From contig NZ_CP045354.1 in NCBI RefSeq assembly GCF_009363435.1, forward strand, positions 872,001 to 936,000: DNA of 64,000 bases. The letters are read 5' to 3'. Origin of the DNA: Labrenzia sp. THAF82 (GTDB lineage: Bacteria > Pseudomonadota > Alphaproteobacteria > Rhizobiales > Stappiaceae). The translations under genes and the position numbers were made by a program. The notes below the pieces were generated by a model, which had not been told where the DNA came from, did not search any database, and saw only the letters and a program-made list of their open reading frames with translations. Below, one piece after another: positions 7,507 through 19,356 of this stretch; the first letter of the stretch is position 1; each line of letters starts with the position of its first letter.

Positions 7507-10182
7507 TTAGCCAGTCACGAGGTTCCGGAGCACGTAGTGCAGGATGCCGCCGGCCTTGATGTATTCCAGCTCATCCTCGGTATCGACACGGCACAGGCAC
7601 TCGATGGTTTTGGTGGTGCCGTCCTCATAAGTGACGACCATATTCATCATCTGGCGCGGCTGGATATCGGCGATGCCTTTGATGGTGACGCGTTCCTTGC
7701 CGGTGATGTTGTGCGATTGCCAGCTTTCACCGTCCTTGAAGGTGAGCGGAATGACACCCATGCCGACCAGGTTGGACCGGTGAATGCGCTCGAAGGATTG
7801 GGCGATCACAGCCCGCACACCAAGCAGATTGGTGCCTTTGGCCGCCCAGTCGCGGGACGAGCCTGTGCCATATTCCTTGCCCGCAAAAACAACCAGCGGC
7901 GTACCGGCTTCTTTGTATTCCATGCAGGCGTCGTAGATCCATTCCTTCTCGCCATCCTTCATGGTGACGCCGCCCTCGACGCCAGGAACCATCTGGTTCT
8001 TGATACGGATATTGGCGAATGTGCCGCGCATCATGACTTCGTGGTTGCCACGGCGGGAGCCGTAGGAGTTGAAGTCCTTTTGTGCGACCTGATGCTCTGA
8101 AAGATACTTTCCTGCCGGGCTGTCGAGTTTGATCGCACCAGCCGGTGAAATGTGGTCAGTGGTGATGCTGTCTAGGAAAAGACCCATGACCGCTGCGTCG
8201 TTGATGTCCTGAAGCGGTTTCGGCTCCATGGTCATGCCTTCGAAGTAAGGCGGGTTCTGCACATAGGTAGACGACACCGGCCACGTGTAGGTCAGGCCGC
8301 CTTCCACCTTGATCGCCTGCCAGTGCGCATCGCCCTTGAAGACGTCGGAATAGCGCGTGCGGAACATGTCTTCGTTGATCGAGGAGCGGATCAGATCGCT
8401 GATCTGTTCCGTGGTCGGCCAGATGTCCTTCAGAAAGACGGGGTTGCCGTCTCTGTCATTGCCAAGTGGGTCTTCGGTGATGTTGATATTGAGGTTGCCG
8501 GCAATCGCATAGGCAACAACCAGTGGCGGCGAGGCCAGATAGTTTGCGCGGACATCCGGGTTGACGCGGCCTTCGAAGTTGCGGTTGCCCGACAATACGG
8601 AACAGGCAATCAGATCGTTGTCGTTGATTGCCTTTGAAATTGCCGGATCCAGAGGACCGGAATTGCCGATACAGGTGGTGCAGCCATAACCGGCGAGATC
8701 AAAGCCAAGAGCATCGAGGTCACCCTGCAGGCCTGCCTTCTCCAGGTAGTCGGTCACCACCTGCGAGCCGGGCGCCAATGAGGTTTTCACCCAGGGTTTG
8801 ACATCCAGGCCTTTTGCCAGGGCGTTGCGCGCCACCAGTCCGGCACCGATCAGAACGGAGGGATTGGACGTATTGGTGCAGGACGTGATCGCCGCGATGA
8901 CGACGTCGCCATTGCCAAGGTCGTGGTCCTTGCCGTCAACGCTGACGCGCTTGCCGAGTTCGCCCGCCTTTTTGAACTCTTCCGCCATGGTTGTGGCAAA
9001 GCCGGATGCGGCGTCGGAGAGATTGATGCGGTCCTGTGGGCGCTTCGGACCGGAAATGGCCGGCACGACGGTGGAAATGTCGAGTTCCAGAGTGTCGGTG
9101 AACTCAGGTTCTTCGCCGCCGGTGCGGAACATGCCCTGGGCCTTGGAATACTCCTCGACCAGCGCAACGCGATCTTTGTCGCGCCCGGTTGCTTCCAGGT
9201 ACTTCAAGGTTTCTTTGTCGACCGGGAAAAAGCCGCATGTTGCGCCATATTCAGGCGCCATGTTGGCGATCGTGGCTGCATCCTCGAGGCTGAGATTGTC
9301 GAGGCCCGGGCCATAAAATTCAACGAATTTGCCGACCACACCCTTCTGGCGCAGCATTTCAACCACGCGCAGCACAAGGTCGGTGGCGGTGATGCCTTCG
9401 TTCAGCTTGCCTGTCAGCTTGAAACCGATGACTTCAGGGATCAGCATGGAAATCGGCTGACCGAGCATGGCGGCTTCCGCTTCGATGCCGCCGACACCCC
9501 AACCGAGAACGGCAAGGCCGTTGACCATAGTTGTGTGGCTGTCGGTGCCGACAAGCGTGTCCGGATAGGCGATCGTCTCGCCGCCGTCTTCCCTGGTCCA
9601 GACTGTCTGGGCCAGATACTCAAGGTTTACCTGGTGGCAGATACCGGTTCCCGGAGGGACTGCGCGGAAATTGTCGAAGGCAGACTGACCCCAGCGCAGA
9701 AATTCATACCGTTCCTGGTTGCGCTCATATTCCAGATCGACGTTTTTCTTGAATGCGTCCTTGGTGCCGAAAAAGTCGATCATGACAGAATGGTCGATGA
9801 CGAGATCGACTGGAACCTGAGGGTTCACCTTCTTCGGGTCGCCACCAAGCTTCACGGCTGCATCGCGCATGGCGGCAAGGTCCACAACGGCCGGCACACC
9901 GGTGAAGTCCTGCATCAGGACACGGGCCGGGCGATAGGAGATCTCATGAGTGGACTTTTTCGTCTTGAGCCATTCCGCGCAAGCAATGATGTCATCTTTG
10001 GTCACGGAGCGCCCGTCTTCGAAGCGAAGAAGGTTCTCAAGGACAACTTTTAGCGAAAACGGCAGTCTGGAGACGCCTTCAAGACCGTTTTTTTCCGCCT
10101 CGGGAATTGAGAAATAGGTATAGGTCTTGCCGTCTGCGGTCAGCGTTTTCTTACACTTGAAGCTGTCGAGGGACTGGGTCAC
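7507..10182 (-). CDS. acnA: Aconitate hydratase AcnA
   Basis: Interconverts citrate and isocitrate in the TCA cycle with a [4Fe-4S] cluster. The 891-residue product has the AcnA/IRP architecture: domains 1-3, a linker, then the swivel domain carrying the [15 protein letters not shown] and [13 protein letters not shown] substrate-binding segments. Cluster ligands are visible as Cys435 (SCTNTSNP), Cys501 and Cys504 ([10 protein letters not shown]). The [11 protein letters not shown] block is intact. A TTG lies 9 bases upstream, but GTG at 10182 sits at a workable distance from the AAGGAG site. It is transcribed divergently from acnB, so the cell has both aconitase types side by side. AcnA enzymes are usually the more stable, stress-associated type. 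Confidence 0.97.
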   Translation of the reverse strand: MTQSLDSFKCKKTLTADGKTYTYFSIPEAEKNGLEGVSRLPFSLKVVLENLLRFEDGRSVTKDDIIACAEWLKTKKSTHEISYRPARVLMQDFTGVPAVVDLAAMRDAAVKLGGDPKKVNPQVPVDLVIDHSVMIDFFGTKDAFKKNVDLEYERNQERYEFLRWGQSAFDNFRAVPPGTGICHQVNLEYLAQTVWTREDGGETIAYPDTLVGTDSHTTMVNGLAVLGWGVGGIEAEAAMLGQPISMLIPEVIGFKLTGKLNEGITATDLVLRVVEMLRQKGVVGKFVEFYGPGLDNLSLEDAATIANMAPEYGATCGFFPVDKETLKYLEATGRDKDRVALVEEYSKAQGMFRTGGEEPEFTDTLELDISTVVPAISGPKRPQDRINLSDAASGFATTMAEEFKKAGELGKRVSVDGKDHDLGNGDVVIAAITSCTNTSNPSVLIGAGLVARNALAKGLDVKPWVKTSLAPGSQVVTDYLEKAGLQGDLDALGFDLAGYGCTTCIGNSGPLDPAISKAINDNDLIACSVLSGNRNFEGRVNPDVRANYLASPPLVVAYAIAGNLNINITEDPLGNDRDGNPVFLKDIWPTTEQISDLIRSSINEDMFRTRYSDVFKGDAHWQAIKVEGGLTYTWPVSSTYVQNPPYFEGMTMEPKPLQDINDAAVMGLFLDSITTDHISPAGAIKLDSPAGKYLSEHQVAQKDFNSYGSRRGNHEVMMRGTFANIRIKNQMVPGVEGGVTMKDGEKEWIYDACMEYKEAGTPLVVFAGKEYGTGSSRDWAAKGTNLLGVRAVIAQSFERIHRSNLVGMGVIPLTFKDGESWQSHNITGKERVTIKGIADIQPRQMMNMVVTYEDGTTKTIECLCRVDTEDELEYIKAGGILHYVLRNLVTG

Positions 10183-10632
10183 GACGTGCAATCTCCTTCA
10201 TTGCGCAAAGGTCCGGCTGCGTTTTTTCCGGTGCCTTGCATACTCTCTCAAAGCGCAGGTCAGGAGCAGGACAGGTCCTTCAACAAGCGCATTTTCGCGG
10301 GATGCGGTAGAGAGCCTCTCCCTCTTTCGCCGCCGCAATTCTGTAATGCGCTCCTATAGCAATCTTTGGCGTTTTTCACCAGACAGGGCTCGGCTGCGCG
10401 ACGCTTATTTAAGGTTGCCGATCGATCGCTTGAAGAGGTGGTAACGCGCTTTTTGATCATGTTGACGCTTGAAATGCCGCAACGTGAAAAATCCCGTATT
10501 TATCGAATGGAAAGATATTGCATACCATTGTATACTGAATTAAAACCGCGCTCAGCCAGCTTCTCCCGGCTCGCCAGACAAACTGCGATCCGGTGGTCAA
10601 GCTTCGAACAACACCAGGACGCCGGGACCATC
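10183..10632. promoter_or_regulatory. Shared divergent promoter region of acnA and acnB
   Basis: About 450 bases without a supported gene separate the two aconitase start codons. A tandem repeat, TTGCATACCA at 10518-10527 and TTGTATACTG at 10528-10537, repeats with a 10-base period and lies about 100 bases before acnB. It resembles GntR-type half-sites, but the regulator is unknown. An in-frame extension of acnB reaches back to 10366, but it has no family match. Confidence 0.4.
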
Positions 10633-13425
<2,793 letters not shown>

Positions 13426-13432
13426 GACTGCC

Positions 13433-13458
13433 GGCAGCGGCGGATAGCCGCCGCTGCC
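13433..13458 (+). terminator. GC-rich hairpin after acnB
   Basis: Arms GGCAGCGGCGG and CCGCCGCTGCC are perfect over 11 bases with an ATAG loop, 8 bases after the acnB stop. It has no T-run, so it may protect the 3' end or pause polymerase ahead of the stronger terminator downstream. Confidence 0.5.
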
Positions 13459-13503
13459 GCCGGATTGACCGTCATTCGAAACGCTGTCGGATGACAGGCA
13501 TGA

Positions 13504-13530
13504 AAAAGCCCGGGTCCTGCCCGGGCTTTT
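13504..13530. terminator. Bidirectional rho-independent terminator
   Basis: Perfect 11-base arms AAAAGCCCGGG and CCCGGGCTTTT around TCCTG. T-rich tracts follow on both strands, so it can end acnB transcription to the right and typA transcription to the left. Confidence 0.9.
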
Positions 13531-13553
13531 GTCTTTTGTTCCTGATGTATGTA

Positions 13554-15377
13554 TCAGGCAGATTCTTTGTTCGCCGCACGCTCGGCGCGTTTGCGCTCAT
13601 GCGGGTCGAGGATCGCCTTGCGCAGCCGGATGGAACTTGGTGTGACTTCCACAAGCTCATCGTCCGAAATATAGGACAGTGCGGCCTCCAACGTCAGTTT
13701 CATTGGCGTTGTCAGCTTGACCGCGTCATCCTTGCCGGCAGAGCGGATGTTGGTGAGCTGCTTGCCTTTCAGAACATTGACTTCCAGATCGTTGCCGCGT
13801 GTGTGCTCTCCGACAATCATGCCTGGATAGACTTTGGTTCCAGGCTCGATCATCATCGGGCCCCGATCTTCCAGGTTGAACAGAGCGTAAGCAACGGCTT
13901 CGCCCGTGCCGTTGGAGAGAAGCACACCGGTGTGACGGCCCTGGATTGGTCCCTTGTAAGGCTCATATCCGTGGAACAGGCGGTTGAAGATTGCCGTACC
14001 GCGCGTATCCGACAAGAGTTCTGCCTGGTAACCGATCAGTCCTCGCGTCGGTGCATGGAAGACCAGTCGCGTCCGGCCACCACCTGACGGTTTCATTTCA
14101 AGCAGATCCGCTTTGCGCTCCTGAAGTTTCTGGACGACGATGCCTGAATGTTCTTCGTCAACGTCGATGATAACTTCTTCGATTGGCTCAAGCCGGTTGT
14201 TGGCATCGTCATACTGATAAACGACACGCGGGCGGCCAACGCCAAGCTCAAAACCTTCGCGGCGCATGTTTTCAATCAGGATTGCCAGAAGCAATTCGCC
14301 GCGACCCGACACGATGAAGGCATCGGGTTCGTCCGTGTCTTCCACCTTCAGGGCAACGTTGCCCTCAGCTTCTTTCTTCAGGCGCTCGCGGATAACACGT
14401 GACTGAACCTTCGAGCCTTCGGTGCCCGCAAGGGGACTGTCATTGACACGGAAAGTCATGGACAGCGTCGGCGGGTCAATCGGTTGCGCCTGAAGTGGCT
14501 CGTCAACTCCCGGTGCGCAAAGCGTGTCGGCAACCGTTGCCTTGGTCAGGCCGGCAATGGCAACGATGTCGCCCGCTTCGCCCTTTTCGATTGGCTGGCG
14601 CTCAAGTCCGCGGAATGCGAGAATTTTTGAAACACGCCCGGTTTCGACAGAGCCGCCGTCGCGAGACAATGCCTTGAGCGGCATGTTCGGCAGAGCCGTA
14701 CCGGAGGCAATGCGGCCGGTTAGAATGCGGCCAAGGAACGGATCGGATTCGATTGTTGTCGCCAGCATGCGGAATTCGCCCGGTTCGGCGGCAGGTGCGG
14801 CGACCTTGTCGAGCACCATGTCGAAGAGCGGATCCATATTGTCCTGCGGACCTTCCGGCTCCTGCGCCATCCATTCCTGCTTGGCCGATCCGTAAAGAAC
14901 CGGAAAGTCCAGCTGGTCTTCGTTGGCATCGAGGGCCGCAAACAGATCGAACACCTCGTCGAGGACTTCTTCCGCGCGCTGTTCCGGCTTGTCGATCTTG
15001 TTGATGGCGACTATCGGCTTGAGGCCAAGCTTGAGCGCTTTGCCAAGCACGAATTTCGTCTGCGGCATGGGGCCTTCGGCCGCGTCAACCAGAAGGATAA
15101 CGCCGTCAACCATATGCAGGATGCGCTCAACCTCGCCGCCGAAGTCTGCGTGGCCTGGGGTGTCGACAATATTGATCCGCGTGTCTTTCCAGACCAGCGA
15201 AGTCACTTTCGCCAGAATGGTGATACCGCGCTCGCGCTCAATATCGTTGGAATCCATCATGCGCTCTTCAGTGCGCTGATTGTCCCGGAAGGCGCCCGAT
15301 TGTTTCAAAAGGACGTCGATGAGCGTTGTTTTGCCATGGTCAACGTGCGCGATGATGGCAATATTACGAAGGTTCAT
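13554..15377 (-). CDS. typA: Translational GTPase TypA/BipA
   Basis: A ribosome-associated GTPase of the EF-G superfamily involved in 50S assembly and stress or cold adaptation. The protein is 607 residues, the family norm. G-domain motifs are at the N-terminus: G1 AHVDHGKTT (residues 10-18), G3 DTPGHADFGGEVER and G4 NKIDKPEQR. Domain II, domain III and the BipA-specific C-terminal domain follow, with GRGELLLAILIENMRREG and the GTGEAVAYALFNLEDRGPM block. A longer frame runs to 15422, but MNLRNIAIIAHVDHG is the conserved family start. Monocistronic, ending at the bidirectional terminator. Confidence 0.97.
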   Translation of the reverse strand: MNLRNIAIIAHVDHGKTTLIDVLLKQSGAFRDNQRTEERMMDSNDIERERGITILAKVTSLVWKDTRINIVDTPGHADFGGEVERILHMVDGVILLVDAAEGPMPQTKFVLGKALKLGLKPIVAINKIDKPEQRAEEVLDEVFDLFAALDANEDQLDFPVLYGSAKQEWMAQEPEGPQDNMDPLFDMVLDKVAAPAAEPGEFRMLATTIESDPFLGRILTGRIASGTALPNMPLKALSRDGGSVETGRVSKILAFRGLERQPIEKGEAGDIVAIAGLTKATVADTLCAPGVDEPLQAQPIDPPTLSMTFRVNDSPLAGTEGSKVQSRVIRERLKKEAEGNVALKVEDTDEPDAFIVSGRGELLLAILIENMRREGFELGVGRPRVVYQYDDANNRLEPIEEVIIDVDEEHSGIVVQKLQERKADLLEMKPSGGGRTRLVFHAPTRGLIGYQAELLSDTRGTAIFNRLFHGYEPYKGPIQGRHTGVLLSNGTGEAVAYALFNLEDRGPMMIEPGTKVYPGMIVGEHTRGNDLEVNVLKGKQLTNIRSAGKDDAVKLTTPMKLTLEAALSYISDDELVEVTPSSIRLRKAILDPHERKRAERAANKESA

Positions 15378-15553
15378 ATATGGGCTCCAAAAGACAGAGC
15401 GGGCCCCTGCGGACCCGCACACATTGTCTGGAATTCAGGTAATTTCGGATCGGCACCCGGCCGAATTTGGCGCCTTTATACGTGCGGCGGGGGAATTGTG
15501 CAATGCGATGTCCATTCGTTGCATTGACTTGGTGAAGATTAGCCCCTAGTTCG

Positions 15554-15566
15554 TAAGGTAACCTTA
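15554..15566. promoter_or_regulatory. MarR-type operator
   Basis: TAAGGT and ACCTTA form 6-base arms around one A, centred 23 bases before the marR start codon. MarR dimers bind short dyads like this over the promoter, so it is probably the autoregulatory site controlling the efflux operon. A weak TTGACT box lies about 25 bases upstream. Confidence 0.6.
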
Positions 15567-15582
15567 TTAAAAAGGGGCGGGA

Positions 15583-16044
15583 ATGGGTCTTCCGGAACCG
15601 AATGTCGGCGTCACCATGCTGGTCGTGGATCTTGCACGGTTGTTGCGACGGAATTTTGAAGCTGAACTCAGTAAAGTCGATACCGGTCTGACAGCAGGCG
15701 AGGCGCGAACGCTGTTCTATGTCTGGCGTTTGCCCGGCCAGCGTCAGGCAGTGCTGGCCGATGCCATGTATGTCGAGCCGATGACCCTGGTCGGGTATCT
15801 CGATACGCTGGAAAAAGCCGGACTGATCAATCGCTGTACAGACCCGAATGACAGGCGTGCCAAACTGGTTGAATTAACCCCAAAGGCTCAGCCTCTTTTG
15901 GAAAATATCGGGACAGCTCTTCAGGCCGTGCGGTCAAGGGCGCTGGACAACATCCCATCCGACAAAAGGCAAGTACTGGAAGCGCTGCTGCAAACCATGA
16001 AAGACGGTTTGCTTGAGGAGGTTTCCAAAGGGAAACAGAAATGA
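15583..16044 (+). CDS. MarR family transcriptional regulator
   Basis: A 153-residue winged-helix regulator. The core is visible as ELSKVDTGLTAGEARTLFYV, then QAVLADAMYVEPMTLVGYLDTLEKAGLI as the DNA-recognition part, and CTDPNDRRAKLVELTPKA as the wing with the family's DxRxKxxxLT signature. MarR proteins are dimeric repressors that release DNA on binding phenolic or lipophilic compounds. The gene overlaps the downstream MFS transporter gene by ATGA and is preceded by a short dyad, so it very likely represses its own operon and controls drug or metabolite efflux. Confidence 0.92.
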   Translation: MGLPEPNVGVTMLVVDLARLLRRNFEAELSKVDTGLTAGEARTLFYVWRLPGQRQAVLADAMYVEPMTLVGYLDTLEKAGLINRCTDPNDRRAKLVELTPKAQPLLENIGTALQAVRSRALDNIPSDKRQVLEALLQTMKDGLLEEVSKGKQK

Positions 16045-17252
16045 CGTCAAAAAGCTCGATCATGAGCGCAAGACGGACTTCGCTTCTGGGGGCCGGACTT
16101 GTTGCCATCGGTCCCATTTCAATGGCGCTATATACACCTGCCATGCCTACGCTTGTCGAAGCCTTCGGAACGACGGACGGCGCTGTCAAACTGACCTTAA
16201 CCTCCTATTTTGCCGGCTTTGCGTTGGCGCAGCTCGTTTGTGGTCCGCTGTCCGATGCCTTCGGCCGCAAGCCGGTCGCAATGGCGTTTCTCCTGCTCTA
16301 CCTGACGTCAAGCATATTGGCGACGTTCGCCCCTACCGTCGAATTCATGTTGGTGGCGCGGGCACTGCAAGGTGTAGGAGCTGCCGTTGGCATTGCCGTT
16401 TCCAGGGCGATTGTGCGCGATCAGTTTACCGGTGAAGCTTCGGCCAAGATCATGAATACGATTGCCATGATGCTCGCGGTTGGTCCGGCCATCTCTCCGA
16501 CGATCGGAGGCTTCGTTCTTGAGCTGTCAGGTTGGCGCGAAATCTTCTGGTGCATGGTTGTCTATGGCCTTGCTCTCATGATCGCGGTTGCCTTCTTTCA
16601 GGCCGAAACCAATCCTGATCCGGGCAGACATCATCTGAAACCGCGTCGTCTGGCGTCCAACTACATGACCCTGTTGACCGACCCGCGTTTCATGTCGCCT
16701 GCGCTTCTTATCGGCTGCGGCCTCGGCAGCCTTTACACGTTTGCGACGATCTTGCCGTTCGTTCTCATTCACAAGGTCGGTCTGTCGCCTTCGGAGTTTG
16801 GCTTGACCATGGTTCTGCAATCCGGCTCCTTCATCGTCGGAACCGTTCTCACCGGCCGCTTGTTGCGATTTGTCGAAGCAAGAAAACTCGTGCCATTCGG
16901 TTTGGCTCTCTGGGTCGTTGCAGCCCTTCTGATGAGTTTCCTGACGCTGACACAGGAGCCGAGTATTGCCACGGTCATGGCTCCGGTCGGCCTGTTCACC
17001 TTTGCATTGGCGCTGGTTTTGCCAGCCAGTTTCACCGAGTCCCTTGCGCCGTTCCCGGGAATTGCCGGTGCGGCATCGTCCATGGTCGGGTTCTTGCAAT
17101 GTGGTGTCGCGATTGTTGCGAGCGTCATCATTGCCCTGCTGGGCGATCAACTGCTCGGCTTCGGTGTGGTTCTGCCGTTGGTGCCGATTGCCGGAATCGT
17201 CGGATATCTGGTTCTTAAAAGCCGGATACCGCAAACCGCAGCCGCAGAATAG
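16041..17252 (+). CDS. Bcr/CflA-type MFS multidrug transporter
   Basis: A 403-residue twelve-helix major facilitator, drug:proton antiporter type. Evidence: the motif A loop FGRKPVAMAF between helices 2 and 3, the helix 4 ARALQGVGAAVGIAVSRAIVRDQF block typical of Bcr/CflA proteins, and motif C-like GPAISPTIGGFVLELSGWREIFW in helix 5. It begins in an ATGA overlap with marR, so both are made from one message and repression by MarR is likely. Substrates of this family include bicyclomycin, sulfonamides, chloramphenicol and cysteine; which applies cannot be read from sequence. Its position just before folP (the sulfonamide target) is suggestive only. Confidence 0.9.
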   Translation: MTSKSSIMSARRTSLLGAGLVAIGPISMALYTPAMPTLVEAFGTTDGAVKLTLTSYFAGFALAQLVCGPLSDAFGRKPVAMAFLLLYLTSSILATFAPTVEFMLVARALQGVGAAVGIAVSRAIVRDQFTGEASAKIMNTIAMMLAVGPAISPTIGGFVLELSGWREIFWCMVVYGLALMIAVAFFQAETNPDPGRHHLKPRRLASNYMTLLTDPRFMSPALLIGCGLGSLYTFATILPFVLIHKVGLSPSEFGLTMVLQSGSFIVGTVLTGRLLRFVEARKLVPFGLALWVVAALLMSFLTLTQEPSIATVMAPVGLFTFALALVLPASFTESLAPFPGIAGAASSMVGFLQCGVAIVASVIIALLGDQLLGFGVVLPLVPIAGIVGYLVLKSRIPQTAAAE

Positions 17253-17349
17253 CTCAATTCCGTCGTCTGCGGCACAGCACGTCGACAACGGCTTGACCCT
17301 TTATCGTGAAAGAGGCATCAGGTGCCTGCGAACAGGGATTACAAGTACC

Positions 17350-18165
17350 GTGAAAGCCGCCGAATATCGTCTTCCTGACTGCCGCCCGCATGTCATGGGC
17401 ATCTTGAACGTCACGCCGGATTCCTTTTCCGACGGCGGACATCACAATGCGGCAAGTGCAGCGCTTGATCACGCCAGAACGATGATTGCGGAAGGCGCAG
17501 ACATCCTGGATGTCGGCGGCGAGAGCACGAGGCCAGGTTCGGAACCTGTCTCGCTTGACGTTGAATGGTCACGACTCGACCCGGTTCTGGAAAGTGTCAT
17601 CGCGCTTGGAACGCCTGTCTCTATCGACACTTACAAGGCTGAAATCGCACGGCGCGCGTGCAATGCAGGGGCTGTCATCGTCAACGATGTCTGGGGGCTT
17701 CGGAAAGACCCGGAAATGGCAGACGTTGTCGCGGAAGCCGATGTGCACGTGGTGATGATGCACAATCGGGAAAGTGCCGACGCTGATCTGGATATTCTCA
17801 GTGACATTGACCGCGCATTTGAAGCTTCGATGGAATTGGCCGACCGCGCGGGGATCCCTAAGGAAAAACAGCTGCTCGACCCGGGTTTTGGATTCGGGAA
17901 GACCATCGACCAGAATTTCATCATCCTGAATCGTTTCGAAAGTTTAAAAAAGCACGGCCTTCCTCTTTTGGCCGGGGCATCGCGCAAGCGGATGGTTGGA
18001 ACCGTCTTGAATGCCGAAATGGAAGAACGGTTATACGGCTCGCTTGCCGTGCACCTTACGGCGATGACAAAAGGCGCGGTCATAGTTCGTGCACATGACG
18101 TGCGTCCACATGCCGAGTGCGTGCGTATGCTGGAGGCAACCTGGCTGGAACGGAACCCGATCTGA
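17350..18165 (+). CDS. folP: Dihydropteroate synthase FolP
   Basis: Condenses 6-hydroxymethyl-dihydropterin diphosphate with p-aminobenzoate in folate synthesis; target of sulfonamides. From the GTG at 17350 the product is 271 residues, the family norm, although the frame is open further upstream. Conserved blocks in order: GILNVTPDSFSDGG, GADILDVGGESTRPG, SIDTYKAEIA, VNDVWG, LLDPGFGFGKT (pterin site), LLAGASRKRM and a C-terminal VRAHDV. The chosen start has an AGGGA site 11 bases upstream and places GILNVTPDS near residue 17. folK follows with no gap. The usual folB between folP and folK is missing. Confidence 0.95.
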   Translation: MKAAEYRLPDCRPHVMGILNVTPDSFSDGGHHNAASAALDHARTMIAEGADILDVGGESTRPGSEPVSLDVEWSRLDPVLESVIALGTPVSIDTYKAEIARRACNAGAVIVNDVWGLRKDPEMADVVAEADVHVVMMHNRESADADLDILSDIDRAFEASMELADRAGIPKEKQLLDPGFGFGKTIDQNFIILNRFESLKKHGLPLLAGASRKRMVGTVLNAEMEERLYGSLAVHLTAMTKGAVIVRAHDVRPHAECVRMLEATWLERNPI

Positions 18166-18678
18166 ATGCCCATAAGTAAAAAGTCTCCTCTTGCTCCAAC
18201 ACGCTGTGCCTTGGGGCTTGGATCCAATCTTGGTGATCCGCAAGCAAATCTTGAAAACGCCGTCCAGCTGCTGGACCGGACCAACGGCATCACGGTCGTG
18301 ACGCGTTCGTCCGACTACCGCACGCCTCCCTGGGGCCCGGTCCCGCAGGATGACTATGTCAACATATGTCTCGTGGTGGATACGACACTGTCTCCACAAG
18401 ACCTCTTGAAGCGGTGTCTGGAGACTGAAGCCGAACTCGGTCGTGTGCGCGACATCCGCTGGGGGCCGCGAAAGATCGACATTGACGTTCTGATCTATGG
18501 TCTTGAGAAAGTCGAAGAGACCGATCTGGAAATCCCGCACCCGCGCATGGGTGACAGGGCGTTCGTCTTGATCCCACTGTCCGAAATCTGGCCAGACGCC
18601 CCATTGGGTGATGGTCGTACAGCCGCCGAGGCTCTTGAGACGTGCCCGGATCAAGAGGGTGTGGTGAAGCTGGATTAA
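18166..18678 (+). CDS. folK: 2-amino-4-hydroxy-6-hydroxymethyldihydropteridine pyrophosphokinase FolK
   Basis: Transfers diphosphate from ATP to 6-hydroxymethyl-7,8-dihydropterin, supplying FolP. The 170-residue protein shows the HPPK signatures: ALGLGSNLGDPQANL at the N-terminus, SSDYRTPPWG, QDDYVNICL, and the hallmark WGPRKIDIDVLIYG with the two magnesium-binding aspartates, followed by IPHPRMGDRAFVLIPL. The ATG directly follows the folP stop, so the pair is translationally coupled. No dihydroneopterin aldolase gene is present in this cluster, so it must lie elsewhere. Confidence 0.95.
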   Translation: MPISKKSPLAPTRCALGLGSNLGDPQANLENAVQLLDRTNGITVVTRSSDYRTPPWGPVPQDDYVNICLVVDTTLSPQDLLKRCLETEAELGRVRDIRWGPRKIDIDVLIYGLEKVEETDLEIPHPRMGDRAFVLIPLSEIWPDAPLGDGRTAAEALETCPDQEGVVKLD

Positions 18679-19356
18679 GTGGAAGCTTGGCCACCAACTT
18701 CTTGTCGTCTTGGTCCCGCTAAATCAGTCGGCTTATTGTGAACAGAACAAGGTACACTGTGATCTCATACCCCCGAACGAAGTAGTAAAGCCACAAAACA
18801 CATTTTTGCCGACCCTTCGGACGCGGAAGCAAGTAGTATAGTGAGCACATACATTTCTTTCTTGCTCACCGCATTTCTGGTTTTAATGCCCCTTGGAGAT
18901 ATGTTCGGTGATTTCATATGTAATTATTGGTCTTTAACTTAGTTTCGGAAATATCTATCAAATAAGTTACTTGTATATTTTATTTTTACATAAATAAGGA
19001 CTTGCCCATTCCATTTTCGTTTACGGAGCCTATGAGTTTTGCACCCATTCCGTGTTGGTTGATTTAGATCGATTTCTTAGTTTGAACGGGTCAAAATTTA
19101 GTTGACCAGAAGACTGATATTAGTGATCTACATGCAGCTTGAGGGAGAAATTCCATTTCAAGACAGTGTGTTAACTTCCATTTTCTGTTAATTCTTGCGC
19201 AGAAACTTATGTGAAGGGACGCACTCATTCATTGTTAAACATAAAAAACTAAATCTTTGATTGTTTCGCGAATAAGTTGTAAAACAGAAAGCGTTCGTTA
19301 AGTTTCCATACTCTAATACAATTTTATATTGTATTTTTTATGGAGACTAATTTAAA
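18679..19356. other. AT-rich intergenic region, no supported gene
   Basis: About 680 bases with conspicuously higher AT content than the flanking fol genes and no convincing reading frame. It contains a small dyad, GGTCAA at 19089-19094 and TTGACC at 19102-19107. It probably holds the promoter of the sulfatase-fold gene and marks the left edge of an acquired segment. Confidence 0.5.

Noticed and set aside
8923..10053. Long plus-strand frame antisense to acnA
   Set aside because: It mirrors the codon structure of acnA, has no family match and no ribosome site; typical GC-rich shadow frame.
16527..17288. 253-codon frame antisense to the MFS transporter
   Set aside because: Gln/Arg/His-rich antisense of a hydrophobic gene, a common artefact.
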